A stretch of DNA of 64,000 nt. Origin: an uncultured Sphingomonas sp. (GTDB lineage: Bacteria > Pseudomonadota > Alphaproteobacteria > Sphingomonadales > Sphingomonadaceae). The position numbers were made by a program, and so were the translations under genes. How positions within the stretch are numbered: the first letter of the stretch is position 1; each line of letters begins with the position of its first letter. Below, piece by piece: positions 17,553-25,633 of this stretch. The notes beneath the pieces are model-generated. The model had not been told where the DNA came from. It did not search any database and worked only from the letters and a program-made list of their open reading frames with translations. The stretch covers positions 1 to 64,000 of the forward strand of contig NZ_CAJXWX010000003.1 in NCBI RefSeq assembly GCF_913062585.1. Direction: 5' to 3'.

Positions 17553-18254
17553 ATGCGCGTATTGCTGATCGAGGACGAACCGACGACGGCCAAGGCGATC
17601 GAGCTGATGCTCGGCAGCGAAGGCTTCAATGTCTACACGACCGATCTGGGCGAGGAAGGCCTCGATCTGGGCAAGCTGTATGATTACGACATCATCCTGC
17701 TCGACCTGAACCTGCCCGACATGCACGGCTATGACGTGCTGAAGCGGCTGCGCGTCGCCCGCGTCTCCACCCCGGTGCTGATCCTGTCGGGCATCAACGA
17801 GATGGACTCGAAGGTGCGCAGCTTCGGCTTCGGCGCCGACGACTATGTCACCAAGCCCTTCCACCGCGAGGAACTGATCGCGCGCATCCATGCGGTCGTC
17901 CGCCGGTCCAAGGGCCATTCGCAGTCGATCATCCGCACCGGCAAGCTGGCGGTCAACCTGGACGCCAAGACGGTCGAGGTCGATAATGCCCGCGTCCATC
18001 TGACCGGCAAGGAATATGCGATGCTGGAGCTGCTGTCGCTCCGCAAGGGCACCACGCTGACCAAGGAAATGTTCCTCAACCATCTCTATGGCGGGATGGA
18101 CGAGCCGGAACTGAAGATCATCGACGTCTTCATCTGCAAGCTGCGCAAGAAGCTGAGCCTGGCCTGCGATGGCGAGAATTATATCGAGACCGTCTGGGGC
18201 CGCGGCTATGTGCTGCGCGAGCCCGACGAGGTGGAGCAGGCCGCCGTCGCCTGA
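17553..18254 (+). CDS. ctrA: Cell-cycle response regulator CtrA
   Basis: A 233-residue OmpR/PhoB-type response regulator. The receiver domain (about 1-120) has the acidic pair Glu8-Asp9, phosphoacceptor Asp51 (LLDLNLPD) and the conserved Lys in VTKPF. The winged-helix DNA-binding domain (about 130-225) contains [12 protein letters not shown] and [10 protein letters not shown]. The sequence [20 protein letters not shown] is the CtrA N terminus. In alphaproteobacteria it is phosphorylated through CckA-ChpT and controls motility, division and, in sphingomonads, mostly flagellar and conjugation-like genes. It stands alone, with its own terminator. Confidence 0.96.
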   Translation: MRVLLIEDEPTTAKAIELMLGSEGFNVYTTDLGEEGLDLGKLYDYDIILLDLNLPDMHGYDVLKRLRVARVSTPVLILSGINEMDSKVRSFGFGADDYVTKPFHREELIARIHAVVRRSKGHSQSIIRTGKLAVNLDAKTVEVDNARVHLTGKEYAMLELLSLRKGTTLTKEMFLNHLYGGMDEPELKIIDVFICKLRKKLSLACDGENYIETVWGRGYVLREPDEVEQAAVA

Positions 18255-18276
18255 CCGCCATTAGAGGTTACGGAAC

Positions 18277-18310
18277 AGGCCGGTTCGCGGGGGCGCGGAC
18301 CGGCCTTTTT
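18277..18310 (+). terminator. Terminator of ctrA
   Basis: AGGCCGGT and ACCGGCCT form a stem with an internal GC-rich loop, followed by a T-run. Confidence 0.85.
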
Positions 18311-18325
18311 CTTATGGATTCCCTT

Positions 18326-18460
18326 GGCCTTCGACTTCGCTCAGGCTGAACGGAGCGAGGGGCTTTTGGTCACGTATCCCAACATCCGTTCAGCCTGAGC
18401 GAAGTCGAAGCCTGTCCTGAGCGCCTGCCTTGGCAGGCAGTCGAAGGGGCCACGCCCTGC
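18326..18460. repeat. CTTCGAC-type inverted repeat with an inserted hairpin
   Basis: The usual pair of arms (18326 to about 18412) is followed by a further half unit (CCTGTCCTGAGCG...AGTCGAAGG) interrupted by the palindrome GCCTGCCTTGGCAGGC. This is part of a 476-base stretch (18255-18730) between ctrA and the PEP-CTERM gene in which I see a terminator and repeats but no gene. Confidence 0.8.
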
Positions 18461-18503
18461 CCGTCCGCCTAGGGCCGATCAACATTCAGCCACGATGGGG
18501 CAA

Positions 18504-18704
18504 ATTCCTCCCCTGGAAGGAGGGGCAGGTGGATTGCCTCCCAGGCAATCCAGATCATGCCGGGGGCATGATCGACCTGCCACTGGGACCATGCGTAGCA
18601 TGGTGGAGGGGTCTCCCCGGTGGCGAGGGTAGGTCCAAATTCTCCAACCGGGACACCCCTCCGTCAGGCCTTCGGCCTGCCACCTCCCCTTACAGGGGAG
18701 GAAT
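18504..18704. repeat. Long palindromic repeat with nested hairpins
   Basis: The outer arms carry CCTCCCC..AGGGG hairpins plus GGAGGGGTCTCCCC / GGGACACCCCTCC, as in the unit near 1574. Between them are two extra perfect stems, GGATTGCCT-CCC-AGGCAATCC (18531-18551) and GATCATGCC-GGG-GGCATGATC (18554-18574), so the element is longer than its relatives. Confidence 0.8.
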
Positions 18705-18730
18705 AGGTTGAATGTCGATCCGGCCTAGGG

Positions 18731-19819
18731 TCAGGCCACCACCCGTCGTCGTCGCAACGCCAGGACCAGCAACGCCAAGCCCCCCGCCATCAGCGCCACG
18801 CTGGCGGGCTCGGGCACCGATGTCGGCGTCCCGCCGCTGCTCCCCGTCCCGCCCGACGAGCCACCCGAGCTGGTCGGCGGATTGGGCGACGAGGGCGAAT
18901 AGGTGCCGATATAGGTCCCCAGGTGAAATTCGCCGTTCTGGATCAGGCTGCCGAACACGGCCGAGCCTTCGATATAATTGCTGGTCGTCGCCGCTGCCTT
19001 GGGCGCCAGGACCGATCCCTTCCACGCGGTCGACAGCTGCAGGCTGGTCGCATCGGGGAAGTTCCAGATGACATGCTGGCCCAGACCCGTCGAATTGCCC
19101 AGGAAATTGTCGTTCAACGCGATGGAGGTGCCCGAGACGTTGACGATCACCGTATCCAGCCCATTGGCGTTGAACGCGATCTCGCCGAAGTGCGACAGGT
19201 CCGCCGCCGTCAGGTTGAAAACCCCCACGCCATTGGCATTGGGGACGGCGTTGAAGGTCGCCCGGTTGTTGGCGATCGACACCTGCGCCGTCGCGGCGAG
19301 CTGGGCATAGCCGTTGGACAGGTCGGTCATGCTGCTGGCCAGCACCGTCTTCTGCTGGGTCAGCCCCGCGACGAAGCTGGGATCGCTGCTGCCCAACCCC
19401 GACTGGACGATATTCTGGTTGATGTTGGTGTTGGACAGGGTGCCGCCCACCTTCACCGTCTGCACGCCGCCATTCAGGTTGAACCCGCTCGACACATTGC
19501 CGCCGACCAGCGCGCCCGAGCCGTTATTCAGGTTCTTGGCACCGCCCAGCACATTGCCCACCACGGTCAGGCCGGGCTCGCCATTGCTGGACGACGGCAC
19601 GGGCTGGATCTGGTAATTGGACGAATTGCCGCTGAGATTCCCGCCGACAAATGTCCGCCCCTCGACCTCCGAGCTGGAGGTCAGGTCCCCGAGAACGATC
19701 AGGTTCCACTCCTTGAGCGCGTCGATACCGACCACCACCGGCGAGGCGATGGCGAGCGAAGGGAGGGCGGCCGCGACCAGACCGACGAGGAGAAGGCGGT
19801 TTTTCATGATCTCGATCAT
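18731..19819 (-). CDS. Choice-of-anchor A family PEP-CTERM protein
   Basis: A 362-residue exported protein. It has an N-terminal signal peptide (LLLVGLVAAALPSLAIA), a choice-of-anchor A domain rich in Gly, Asn and Ser (about 25-305), a Ser/Gly/Thr/Pro linker (about 310-335) and a C-terminal PEP-CTERM sorting signal: VPEPAS, one hydrophobic helix, then LRRRR. Such proteins are processed by exosortase/EpsH and are linked to exopolysaccharide or biofilm. The exosortase-A-associated genes at 59.8-62.7 kb are probable partners. Two starts are possible: ATG 19819, with GGAAGGG upstream, or ATG 19807. Confidence 0.9.
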   Translation of the reverse strand: MIEIMKNRLLLVGLVAAALPSLAIASPVVVGIDALKEWNLIVLGDLTSSSEVEGRTFVGGNLSGNSSNYQIQPVPSSSNGEPGLTVVGNVLGGAKNLNNGSGALVGGNVSSGFNLNGGVQTVKVGGTLSNTNINQNIVQSGLGSSDPSFVAGLTQQKTVLASSMTDLSNGYAQLAATAQVSIANNRATFNAVPNANGVGVFNLTAADLSHFGEIAFNANGLDTVIVNVSGTSIALNDNFLGNSTGLGQHVIWNFPDATSLQLSTAWKGSVLAPKAAATTSNYIEGSAVFGSLIQNGEFHLGTYIGTYSPSSPNPPTSSGGSSGGTGSSGGTPTSVPEPASVALMAGGLALLVLALRRRRVVA

Positions 19820-19842
19820 AGACCAAAGGCCCTTCCAAATCT

Positions 19843-20108
19843 TTACCCCGCGTGCGCTGCCCTGTCCCGAAGTGCAACGGCCTCGCCGACACGCCGACAG
19901 CGCAGAGTCACCGTCTCCCCCGGCTTGTCATAGGTGATCGACGAGCAGGTGTTCAGCAGATCCGCGCCGGGATCGCCTGTCCGTCGATCATGATCGTCAC
20001 CCGGCCATCGGCGGGCACCTCGCGGATCGGCAGAGGATCATTCGCGCCCAGAAGTGCCGGCATCAGCGGCAGCATCGCCCATCTCGAGGCTATCCGCCGC
20101 GCGTGCAT
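19843..20108 (-). pseudogene. Small coding remnant, probably frameshifted
   Basis: An ATG at 20108, one base past the amidohydrolase stop codon, opens a 51-residue reading frame (MHARRIASRWAML..., PADGRVTIMIDGQAIP) that stops at 19953. The other frame continues with a similar GC-rich codon pattern (LLNTCSSITYDKPGETVTLR...) to a TAA at 19843. Removing two bases from the GCGCG run near 19970 would join the halves into one product of about 88 residues. No family is recognised. Alternatives are a genuine 51-residue protein or non-coding sequence. Confidence 0.4.
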
Positions 20109-20109
20109 G

Positions 20110-21783
20110 TCAGCGCCGCTCCCACACTTTCTGGCCGCCGATCCAAGTCTCTTCGACCCTGGTACCCCGCAACTCGCTGGGATTGATGTCCAGCGGGTTG
20201 CGGTCGACGATGATGAAGTCCGCCTGCTGCCCCTGCCCCAGCCGTCCGAACAGATCCTCGGCGAACCCGGCATAGGCGCCGTCCATGGTGAAGGCGCGCC
20301 ATGCCGCCTCGCGCCCGATGATCTCCTGCGGCTGCCACCCGCCATAGGGCTGGCCATCCGGGCCCTGGCGGGTGATCGCCGCCGCCCAGCCCGCGAAGGG
20401 ATCGGGGCTTTCGACCGGATAATCCGATCCGAAGACCAGGGTCGCGCCGTTCTTCAGCATGGTGTTCCACGCATAGGCCCCCGCCAGCCGCGCCGGCCCC
20501 AGCCTTGCTTCGGCCATCAGCCGGTCGCTCGTCTCGTGCACCGGCTGCATCGAGGCGATGATGCCATGCTTGCCGAAGCGTGGCAGGTCGGCCGGGTCGA
20601 CCACCTGCGCATGTTCGATCCGCCAGCGCCGGTCGCCCTTATAGGTTTCGGCCAGTTCGTCGATCGCGTCGAGCACCTGCGCGTTCGCGCGGTCGCCGAT
20701 CGCGTGGACGGCGACCTGATATTTGTCCATCGCCGCACGGCTCATCAGGTTGCGGATGACGTCGTCGGTCATGAAGCCCAGGCCCGACTGCCCCGGCGCA
20801 TCGGCATAGGGCTGCTTCAGCCATGCGCCGCGCGACCCCAGCGCGCCGTCGCCGTACAGCTTCACGCCGACCAGCCGCAGCTTGTCGTTATACAGCCAGG
20901 GCGTCGGGCCGGTGCCGCCGATCCGCACGCTATCCTCGACGCCGCCGCCATAGCTCATGATGCGGACGCGCAGATTGCCCGCATCACCCATCCGGCGATA
21001 GGTCATCCACTCGTCCAGCGTCGTGCCCATATCGGCCGTCGCGGTGATGCCGTGGCTCAGCAGCTCGTTCTGCGCCTTCAGGAAGGCGGCGTTGCGGTCC
21101 TTGGCCAGCGGCTGCGGGATCGCCTTCTGGATCAGCGCCATGGCGCCATCGACGAACACGCCGGAGGGCTGGCCGCCGACTTTCTCGATCCGCCCGCCGG
21201 AGGGCGAGACGGTCTTGGCCGTGATCCCTGCCGCCTTCATCGCCGCGCTGTTGGCCCAGAGCGCATGGCCATCGGCGCGCTCCATCACGACCGGGCGGTC
21301 GGACACCACCGCATCCATGTCGGCGGCGGTGGGAAAGCGGCCCAGCGCCCAGCTCTCCTGATTCCAACCGCCGCCCAAAATCCATTTCCGGTCGGGATTG
21401 GCCGCGACATAGGCTGCGATCCGCGCCTTCGCCTCGTCCAGTGACTTGGTCGGCGACAGGTCCAGCTCGATCTGGCGGAAGCCCAGCGCCATGACATGCC
21501 CGTGCGAATCGATGAAGCCGGGCAGCAGCACCCGCCCCTTCATGTCGGCGCGCCAGTCGAGCTTCTCCGGGCGCTTGTCCTTGGCCGACAGCAGCCGCAC
21601 GACCTTGCCGTCCGGGGTGAGCAGCAGGCCGGTGAAGCGGACGACCTTGCCGTTCTTGTCGAGCGTCAGGCCGGTGACATTGTCGACCAGCGCATCGGCG
21701 AACGCCGCGGCGGGCGTCAATGCGATCGCCAGCGCGGCGATGGCGGAGCGGAGGATGCGGGGGGAGAAAGCCTGCTTTACCAT
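20110..21783 (-). CDS. Secreted YtcJ-like amidohydrolase
   Basis: A 557-residue metal-dependent hydrolase of the amidohydrolase_3 (YtcJ) group. A signal peptide (IRSAIAALAIALTPAAAFA type) is followed by the composite beta-sandwich and TIM barrel. Metal and catalytic landmarks are PGFIDSHGHVMALG (near residue 95), GWNQESW, the late barrel histidines VAVHAIGDRAN and RIEHAQVV, and the catalytic Asp in VFGSDYPVESPDPF. The product ends with a typical metallohydrolase strand (ADFIIVDRNPLDI). Enzymes of this group hydrolyse amides or formamides; the substrate is unknown. The small remnant follows directly. Confidence 0.9.
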   Translation of the reverse strand: MVKQAFSPRILRSAIAALAIALTPAAAFADALVDNVTGLTLDKNGKVVRFTGLLLTPDGKVVRLLSAKDKRPEKLDWRADMKGRVLLPGFIDSHGHVMALGFRQIELDLSPTKSLDEAKARIAAYVAANPDRKWILGGGWNQESWALGRFPTAADMDAVVSDRPVVMERADGHALWANSAAMKAAGITAKTVSPSGGRIEKVGGQPSGVFVDGAMALIQKAIPQPLAKDRNAAFLKAQNELLSHGITATADMGTTLDEWMTYRRMGDAGNLRVRIMSYGGGVEDSVRIGGTGPTPWLYNDKLRLVGVKLYGDGALGSRGAWLKQPYADAPGQSGLGFMTDDVIRNLMSRAAMDKYQVAVHAIGDRANAQVLDAIDELAETYKGDRRWRIEHAQVVDPADLPRFGKHGIIASMQPVHETSDRLMAEARLGPARLAGAYAWNTMLKNGATLVFGSDYPVESPDPFAGWAAAITRQGPDGQPYGGWQPQEIIGREAAWRAFTMDGAYAGFAEDLFGRLGQGQQADFIIVDRNPLDINPSELRGTRVEETWIGGQKVWERR

Positions 21784-21833
21784 GCGCCGATCCCTATCGG
21801 GTGAATGGGAAGGTGGGAAGCCGCACGCACATC

Positions 21834-21951
21834 ATTCCTCCCCTGCAAGGGGAGGTGGCAGGCGAAGCCTGACGGAGGGGTGTCGCGCTCTCGATAGGGT
21901 GACACCCCTCCGACGCGCTACGCGCGCCACCTCCCCTTGCAGGGGAGGAAT
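21834..21951. repeat. Palindromic repeat pair (CTCCCCTGCAAGGGGAG type)
   Basis: ATTCCTCCCCTGCAAGGGGA opens the left arm and its inverse closes the right arm; the inner stems are GGAGGGGTGTCGC and GTGACACCCCTCC. It lies between the Lrp gene end and the amidohydrolase start. Confidence 0.85.
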
Positions 21952-21956
21952 ATGTG

Positions 21957-22400
21957 TCACGACCGCCGCACCACCTCGCGGATCACGAAATGCGAGGCCA
22001 GTCGCGTCACCCCCGGCAATCGCGCCAGCGTTTCGCGGTGGATACGCTCGTAGCTGTCGTCGCGGCGGACCTCGACCTGGATCATGTAATCCGCCTCGCC
22101 GCTCATCAGGAAACATTCGACGATCTCGGGACAGCGCAGGATTTCGCGCTCAAACGCGGCCATCGTCTCCTGCCGCTGGTCCTTCAGCGTGACGTTGACC
22201 ATCACGGTCGAGGGCCGCCCGCGCGCCTCATGGCTCAGGATCGCGCGATAGCCGGTGATGACGCCGGCCTCGCGCAGCTGGGCCACCCGGCGATGCGCCG
22301 CGCTGGCGGACAGGCCGACCTTCTCGCCCAGCGCGGCGCTGGTCAGGTCGGAATCGCGGGCCAGCTGGGCCAGGATGCGGCGGTCGATCACGTCGGACAT
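21957..22400 (-). CDS. Lrp/AsnC-family transcriptional regulator
   Basis: A 147-residue regulator with an N-terminal AsnC helix-turn-helix (about 5-60: DRRILAQLARDSDLTSAALGEKVGLSASAAHRRV) and a C-terminal RAM ligand domain (about 65-140: CPEIVECFLMSGEADYMIQVEV). It is divergent from alanine dehydrogenase with 127 bases between starts. Lrp-type regulators commonly activate an adjacent ald in response to alanine, which is the likely role here. Confidence 0.92.
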   Translation of the reverse strand: MSDVIDRRILAQLARDSDLTSAALGEKVGLSASAAHRRVAQLREAGVITGYRAILSHEARGRPSTVMVNVTLKDQRQETMAAFEREILRCPEIVECFLMSGEADYMIQVEVRRDDSYERIHRETLARLPGVTRLASHFVIREVVRRS

Positions 22401-22440
22401 TTCATCCTGCTACTCCGCCATTCCGCGCACGGAAATCCCA

Positions 22441-22517
22441 ATTTATACGATCGTCCGGGAAAGCTTTGCACACCTCTCCCGCCCGCTCGGCGCTATTATC
22501 GTTCCAACATTTATACG
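22441..22517. promoter_or_regulatory. Lrp-ald shared regulatory region with a direct repeat
   Basis: The 9-mer ATTTATACG occurs at 22441-22449 and 22509-22517, 68 bases apart, in the divergent promoter region. The copies could be Lrp contact sites or promoter elements. GGAG at 22517-22520 is the ald ribosome-binding site. Confidence 0.3.
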
Positions 22518-22527
22518 GAGAGTCCCC

Positions 22528-23634
22528 ATGCGCGTCGGTGTCCCCAAGGAAATCAAGAACCACGAATATCGCGTCGGCCTGACCCCGCCATCGGTCGCCG
22601 AGCTGGTTGCTGCCGGTCATGAGGTGATCGTCGAGACCAAGGCGGGCAGCGGCATCGACTTCGAGGATCAGGACTATGTCGACGCGGGCGCGCGCATCGT
22701 CGCCACCGCTTCGGAAGTGTTCGACCAGGCCGAGATGATCGTGAAGGTCAAGGAGCCGCAGGCGAGCGAAGTCGCGATGCTGCGCCCCCACCACCTGCTC
22801 TTCACCTATCTCCACCTCGCCGCCGACAAGCCGCAGGCCGAAGGGCTGATGAAGTCGGGCGCGACCTGCATCGCCTATGAGACCGTCACCAGCCCGCGCG
22901 GCGGCGTGCCGCTGCTCAAGCCGATGTCGGAAGTGGCGGGCCGCATGGCGGTCCAGGTCGGCGCGCATTATCTGGAAAAGCAGCAGGGCGGCCGCGGCAT
23001 CCTCCTCGGCGGCGTGCCCGGCGTGGCGCCTGCCAAGGTCGCGATCCTGGGCGGCGGCGTCTCGGGCGTGAACGCGGCGCAGATGGCGGTGGGCCTGCGT
23101 GCAGACGTCACCATCTACGACATCAACAACGACCGTCTGGCCGAGTTGGACATGTTCTTCTCCAGCCAGATCAAGACCGCCTATGCCTCTAAGGCGGCGA
23201 TCGCGGCGGCGGTGAAGAACGCCCACCTCGTCATCGGCGCGGTGCTGGTCCCCGGTGCGGCGGCGCCCAAGCTCGTCACCCGCGACATGCTGAAGACGAT
23301 GAAGCGCGGCTCGGTGATGGTCGACATCGCGATCGACCAGGGCGGCTGCTTCGAGACCAGCCATGCCACCACCCACCAGGACCCGGTGTTCGAGGTCGAC
23401 GGCGTGATCCATTACTGCGTCGCCAACATGCCCGGCGCGGTCGCCCGCACCTCGACCTTCGCGCTCAACAATGCGACCCTGCCGTTTGCCGTCAAGTTGG
23501 CGAACATGGGGGCGGAAGCCGCGATGAAGGCCGATCCGCATCTGGCGAACGGCCTGAACGTCTCGGGCGGCAAGATCCGTCACGCGGCGGTCGCCGAAGC
23601 ACTCGAACTGCCGTTCGAGGCCTGGGCGGGCTAA
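22528..23634 (+). CDS. ald: Alanine dehydrogenase
   Basis: A 368-residue NAD-dependent enzyme that interconverts L-alanine and pyruvate plus ammonia. The N-terminal signature [20 protein letters not shown], the substrate-binding TYLHLAADK block and the Rossmann motif [15 protein letters not shown] (near residue 170) are intact, and [14 protein letters not shown] lies near the catalytic site. The ATG at 22528 has ACGGAGAG upstream. It is probably controlled by the divergent Lrp regulator and allows alanine to be used as carbon and nitrogen. Confidence 0.97.
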   Translation: MRVGVPKEIKNHEYRVGLTPPSVAELVAAGHEVIVETKAGSGIDFEDQDYVDAGARIVATASEVFDQAEMIVKVKEPQASEVAMLRPHHLLFTYLHLAADKPQAEGLMKSGATCIAYETVTSPRGGVPLLKPMSEVAGRMAVQVGAHYLEKQQGGRGILLGGVPGVAPAKVAILGGGVSGVNAAQMAVGLRADVTIYDINNDRLAELDMFFSSQIKTAYASKAAIAAAVKNAHLVIGAVLVPGAAAPKLVTRDMLKTMKRGSVMVDIAIDQGGCFETSHATTHQDPVFEVDGVIHYCVANMPGAVARTSTFALNNATLPFAVKLANMGAEAAMKADPHLANGLNVSGGKIRHAAVAEALELPFEAWAG

Positions 23635-23641
23635 ACCTGAT

Positions 23642-23786
23642 ACCCGTTCGCGCTGAGCGAAGTCGAAGCACACGCCCCGGACCTTTGCCGCACAGGCTGG
23701 TCCGTGGCCTTCGACTTCGCTCAGGCTGAACGGGTTTCAGGATTTGATCCCACGCTCCGTTCACGCTGAGCGACGTCGAAGCGCAC
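23642..23786. repeat. Three CTTCGAC/GCTCAGG-type repeat arms
   Basis: CCCGTTCGCGCTGAGCGAAG at 23642, the usual right-facing arm near 23703-23734, and a diverged left-facing arm (CCGTTCACGCTGAGCGACG) near 23755, between ald and the DUF3072 gene. Confidence 0.8.
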
Positions 23787-23888
23787 GTTCCGCGCGCGGC
23801 CACGAAGTCGACCAACGCCTTCCTATGAACGCAGCCACGCGGAACACAAATAGAACATCACCGTTGATCCCGTCGAAAGGATCACGCC

Positions 23889-24101
23889 ATGACCGACAAC
23901 CCGAAAAACGAACCCTTCTCCAATGCCGAGAAGGACCCCGATGACTGGACCACCGGCGACGAACCGATGACGGGCGCGCAGGCCAGCTATCTGAAGACCC
24001 TGTCCGAAGAGGCGGACGAAGCGTTCGACGACACACTAACAAAGGCGGACGCCTCCAAGCAGATCGACGCGCTTCAAGCCAAGACCGGCCGGGGACAATA
24101 A
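23889..24101 (+). CDS. DUF3072 small protein
   Basis: A 70-residue acidic protein matching the DUF3072 pattern: DPDDWTTGDEPMTGAQASYLKTLSEEA in the middle and a short Asp/Lys-rich C-terminal helix. AAAGGA lies at the correct distance before the ATG. The function is unknown; the family is common in soil and plant-associated bacteria. It converges with the ccm operon, with only four bases between stops. Confidence 0.85.
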   Translation: MTDNPKNEPFSNAEKDPDDWTTGDEPMTGAQASYLKTLSEEADEAFDDTLTKADASKQIDALQAKTGRGQ

Positions 24102-24105
24102 GCCG

Positions 24106-24732
24106 CTATTGCTCCATCATCCGCATCGCCTGATCGAGCAGCATTACCCGCTGCTCGATCTCCGGGCGATAGGGCGCGTCGGGATGCGTCTTTTGCAGCG
24201 CGAGCCGCCACAACAGCCGCGCCTTGGCGAAATCCCCCGCGCGCATCCAGGCCAGTCCCTCGAAGAAGAAGGGCGTCGGGTCGTTCGGCCCCAAGCGGCG
24301 GGCGCGGCGAAAGGCGAATTGCGCGGCGGGCGACATCTGATAGCCGTCATGCGCGAACAGGACATTGCCGAGCTCGGTCCAGTACGGAACACTGCGCGGC
24401 GCACCGCCGACCGCGCCCAGCATGAGCTGCACCGCCGTCCGCTTGTTGCCCGACCGGGTCATCGCATCGGCGACCGCGAACATTTGCGCCTCTTCGCCGA
24501 AGCGCCCGATCATCTGCCCCCGCAGATCGGCCAGCGCGTCATTGTCCAGCCGGGGATCGGGACGTGGCGCAGGCGCGCTGCCCGCGAGCATCGGCTGCCC
24601 CTGCCAGGCATAACCGACACCCCCCAGCGCCAGCGCCGCGCCGAGCATCGTCCAGAGCGGTCGCGGGAACCGCAGCCAGAGCGCCAGCCCCATGGTCCCG
24701 GCCGCGAGAATCAGGAAGATCAGCCAACCCAT
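24106..24732 (-). CDS. ccmI: Cytochrome c biogenesis TPR protein (CcmI/CycH-like)
   Basis: A 208-residue membrane-anchored protein with two N-terminal transmembrane helices (about 2-17 and 28-45) and a periplasmic TPR region (about 75-200). It corresponds to CcmI/CycH, or the C-terminal part of E. coli CcmH, which presents apocytochrome c to the haem-ligation complex. It is the last gene of the ccm operon; its ATG overlaps the ccmH stop (TGATG). Confidence 0.85.
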   Translation of the reverse strand: MGWLIFLILAAGTMGLALWLRFPRPLWTMLGAALALGGVGYAWQGQPMLAGSAPAPRPDPRLDNDALADLRGQMIGRFGEEAQMFAVADAMTRSGNKRTAVQLMLGAVGGAPRSVPYWTELGNVLFAHDGYQMSPAAQFAFRRARRLGPNDPTPFFFEGLAWMRAGDFAKARLLWRLALQKTHPDAPYRPEIEQRVMLLDQAMRMMEQ

Positions 24733-25109
24733 CAGCGCCGCCCTCGAAAGCTCGACCGCGCGATCCAGCCCCCTATCGCCAGCAACAGGATCGGCGTCGC
24801 CCAGAGCAGCGCGGTCGCACCCGACAGGGGCGGGTCGTAGCTGACATAATCGCCGTACCGCTCGATCAGCCAGTGGCGGATCGCCTCAGGCTTTTCGCCG
24901 CGCGCGATCCGCTGTCGGACCAGCGCACGCATGTCGGCGGCCATGTCGGCATCGCTGTCGGCGATCGACTGGCCCTGGCATACGACGCAGCGAATCTCGC
25001 CCATCAACGCACGGGCCTGCGCCTCGGCGCGTGGGTCAAGCAGCTGGGTGTTGCCGTAATCGGGCTGGGCCGCACCGGCCGCTAGGGCGAAAGCGAGGAA
25101 CAGGCTCAT
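24732..25109 (-). CDS. ccmH: Cytochrome c maturation thiol oxidoreductase CcmH
   Basis: A 125-residue protein with a signal peptide, the conserved redox motif RCVVCQGQSIADSDA (near residue 40) and one C-terminal membrane helix (about 100-118) with a basic tail. It reduces the apocytochrome CXXCH disulfide in the periplasm. It overlaps ccmG upstream (ATGA) and ccmI downstream. Confidence 0.95.
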   Translation of the reverse strand: MSLFLAFALAAGAAQPDYGNTQLLDPRAEAQARALMGEIRCVVCQGQSIADSDADMAADMRALVRQRIARGEKPEAIRHWLIERYGDYVSYDPPLSGATALLWATPILLLAIGGWIARSSFRGRR

Positions 25110-25633
25110 CGCGCCGCCGCCACGTCCCGGACGATCCGGTCGACCTGATCGGCGCGGATGTCGCCGATATATTGCCGTACGATCCGCCCGCGCGCGTCGA
25201 TCAGGAAGGTCTCCGGCACGCCAGACGAGCCCAGCGCCATCTGCACCCGGCTGCGTGCATCGTCGCCGATCGCGGCATAGGGATCGCCATTGCGGCGCAG
25301 GAAGTCGGCGATGGCGGGGCCCTTGTCATGGATCGCGATCGCGTCGATCTCGACGCCCCGCGCCTTTAGCGCCATCAGCTGCGGCGCCTCGGCGATGCAG
25401 GGGATGCACCAGCTGGCAAAGACGTTGAGCAGGCGCGGGCGGCCCTTCCCGAAATCGCCGCTCGCCAGGCCCGGCTTGCCCGGCACCATCGGGTCGAGCC
25501 GGAATTCGGGCAACGGCTTGTCGACCAGCGTCGAATGCACGGTCGTGTCGGACGGCCGCATCAGCCCGCTCGCCACCACGACGAACAGGACCGCGAACGC
25601 CGCCAGCGGCACCCAGATCAGCCAGCGCCTCAT
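25106..25633 (-). CDS. ccmG: Thioredoxin-like CcmG/DsbE
   Basis: A 175-residue periplasmic thioredoxin anchored by an N-terminal helix (about 4-25). The active site FASWCIPCIAEAP (near residue 80) and the cis-Pro region SGVPETFLID are present. It keeps CcmH reduced. The ATG at 25633 overlaps the ccmF stop; a TTG six bases further upstream is less likely. Confidence 0.95.
   Translation of the reverse strand: MRRWLIWVPLAAFAVLFVVVASGLMRPSDTTVHSTLVDKPLPEFRLDPMVPGKPGLASGDFGKGRPRLLNVFASWCIPCIAEAPQLMALKARGVEIDAIAIHDKGPAIADFLRRNGDPYAAIGDDARSRVQMALGSSGVPETFLIDARGRIVRQYIGDIRADQVDRIVRDVAAAR

Noticed and set aside
18326..18704. Possible CRISPR array
   Set aside because: The repeats are inverted pairs of hairpins without regularly spaced unique spacers, and no cas genes are present.
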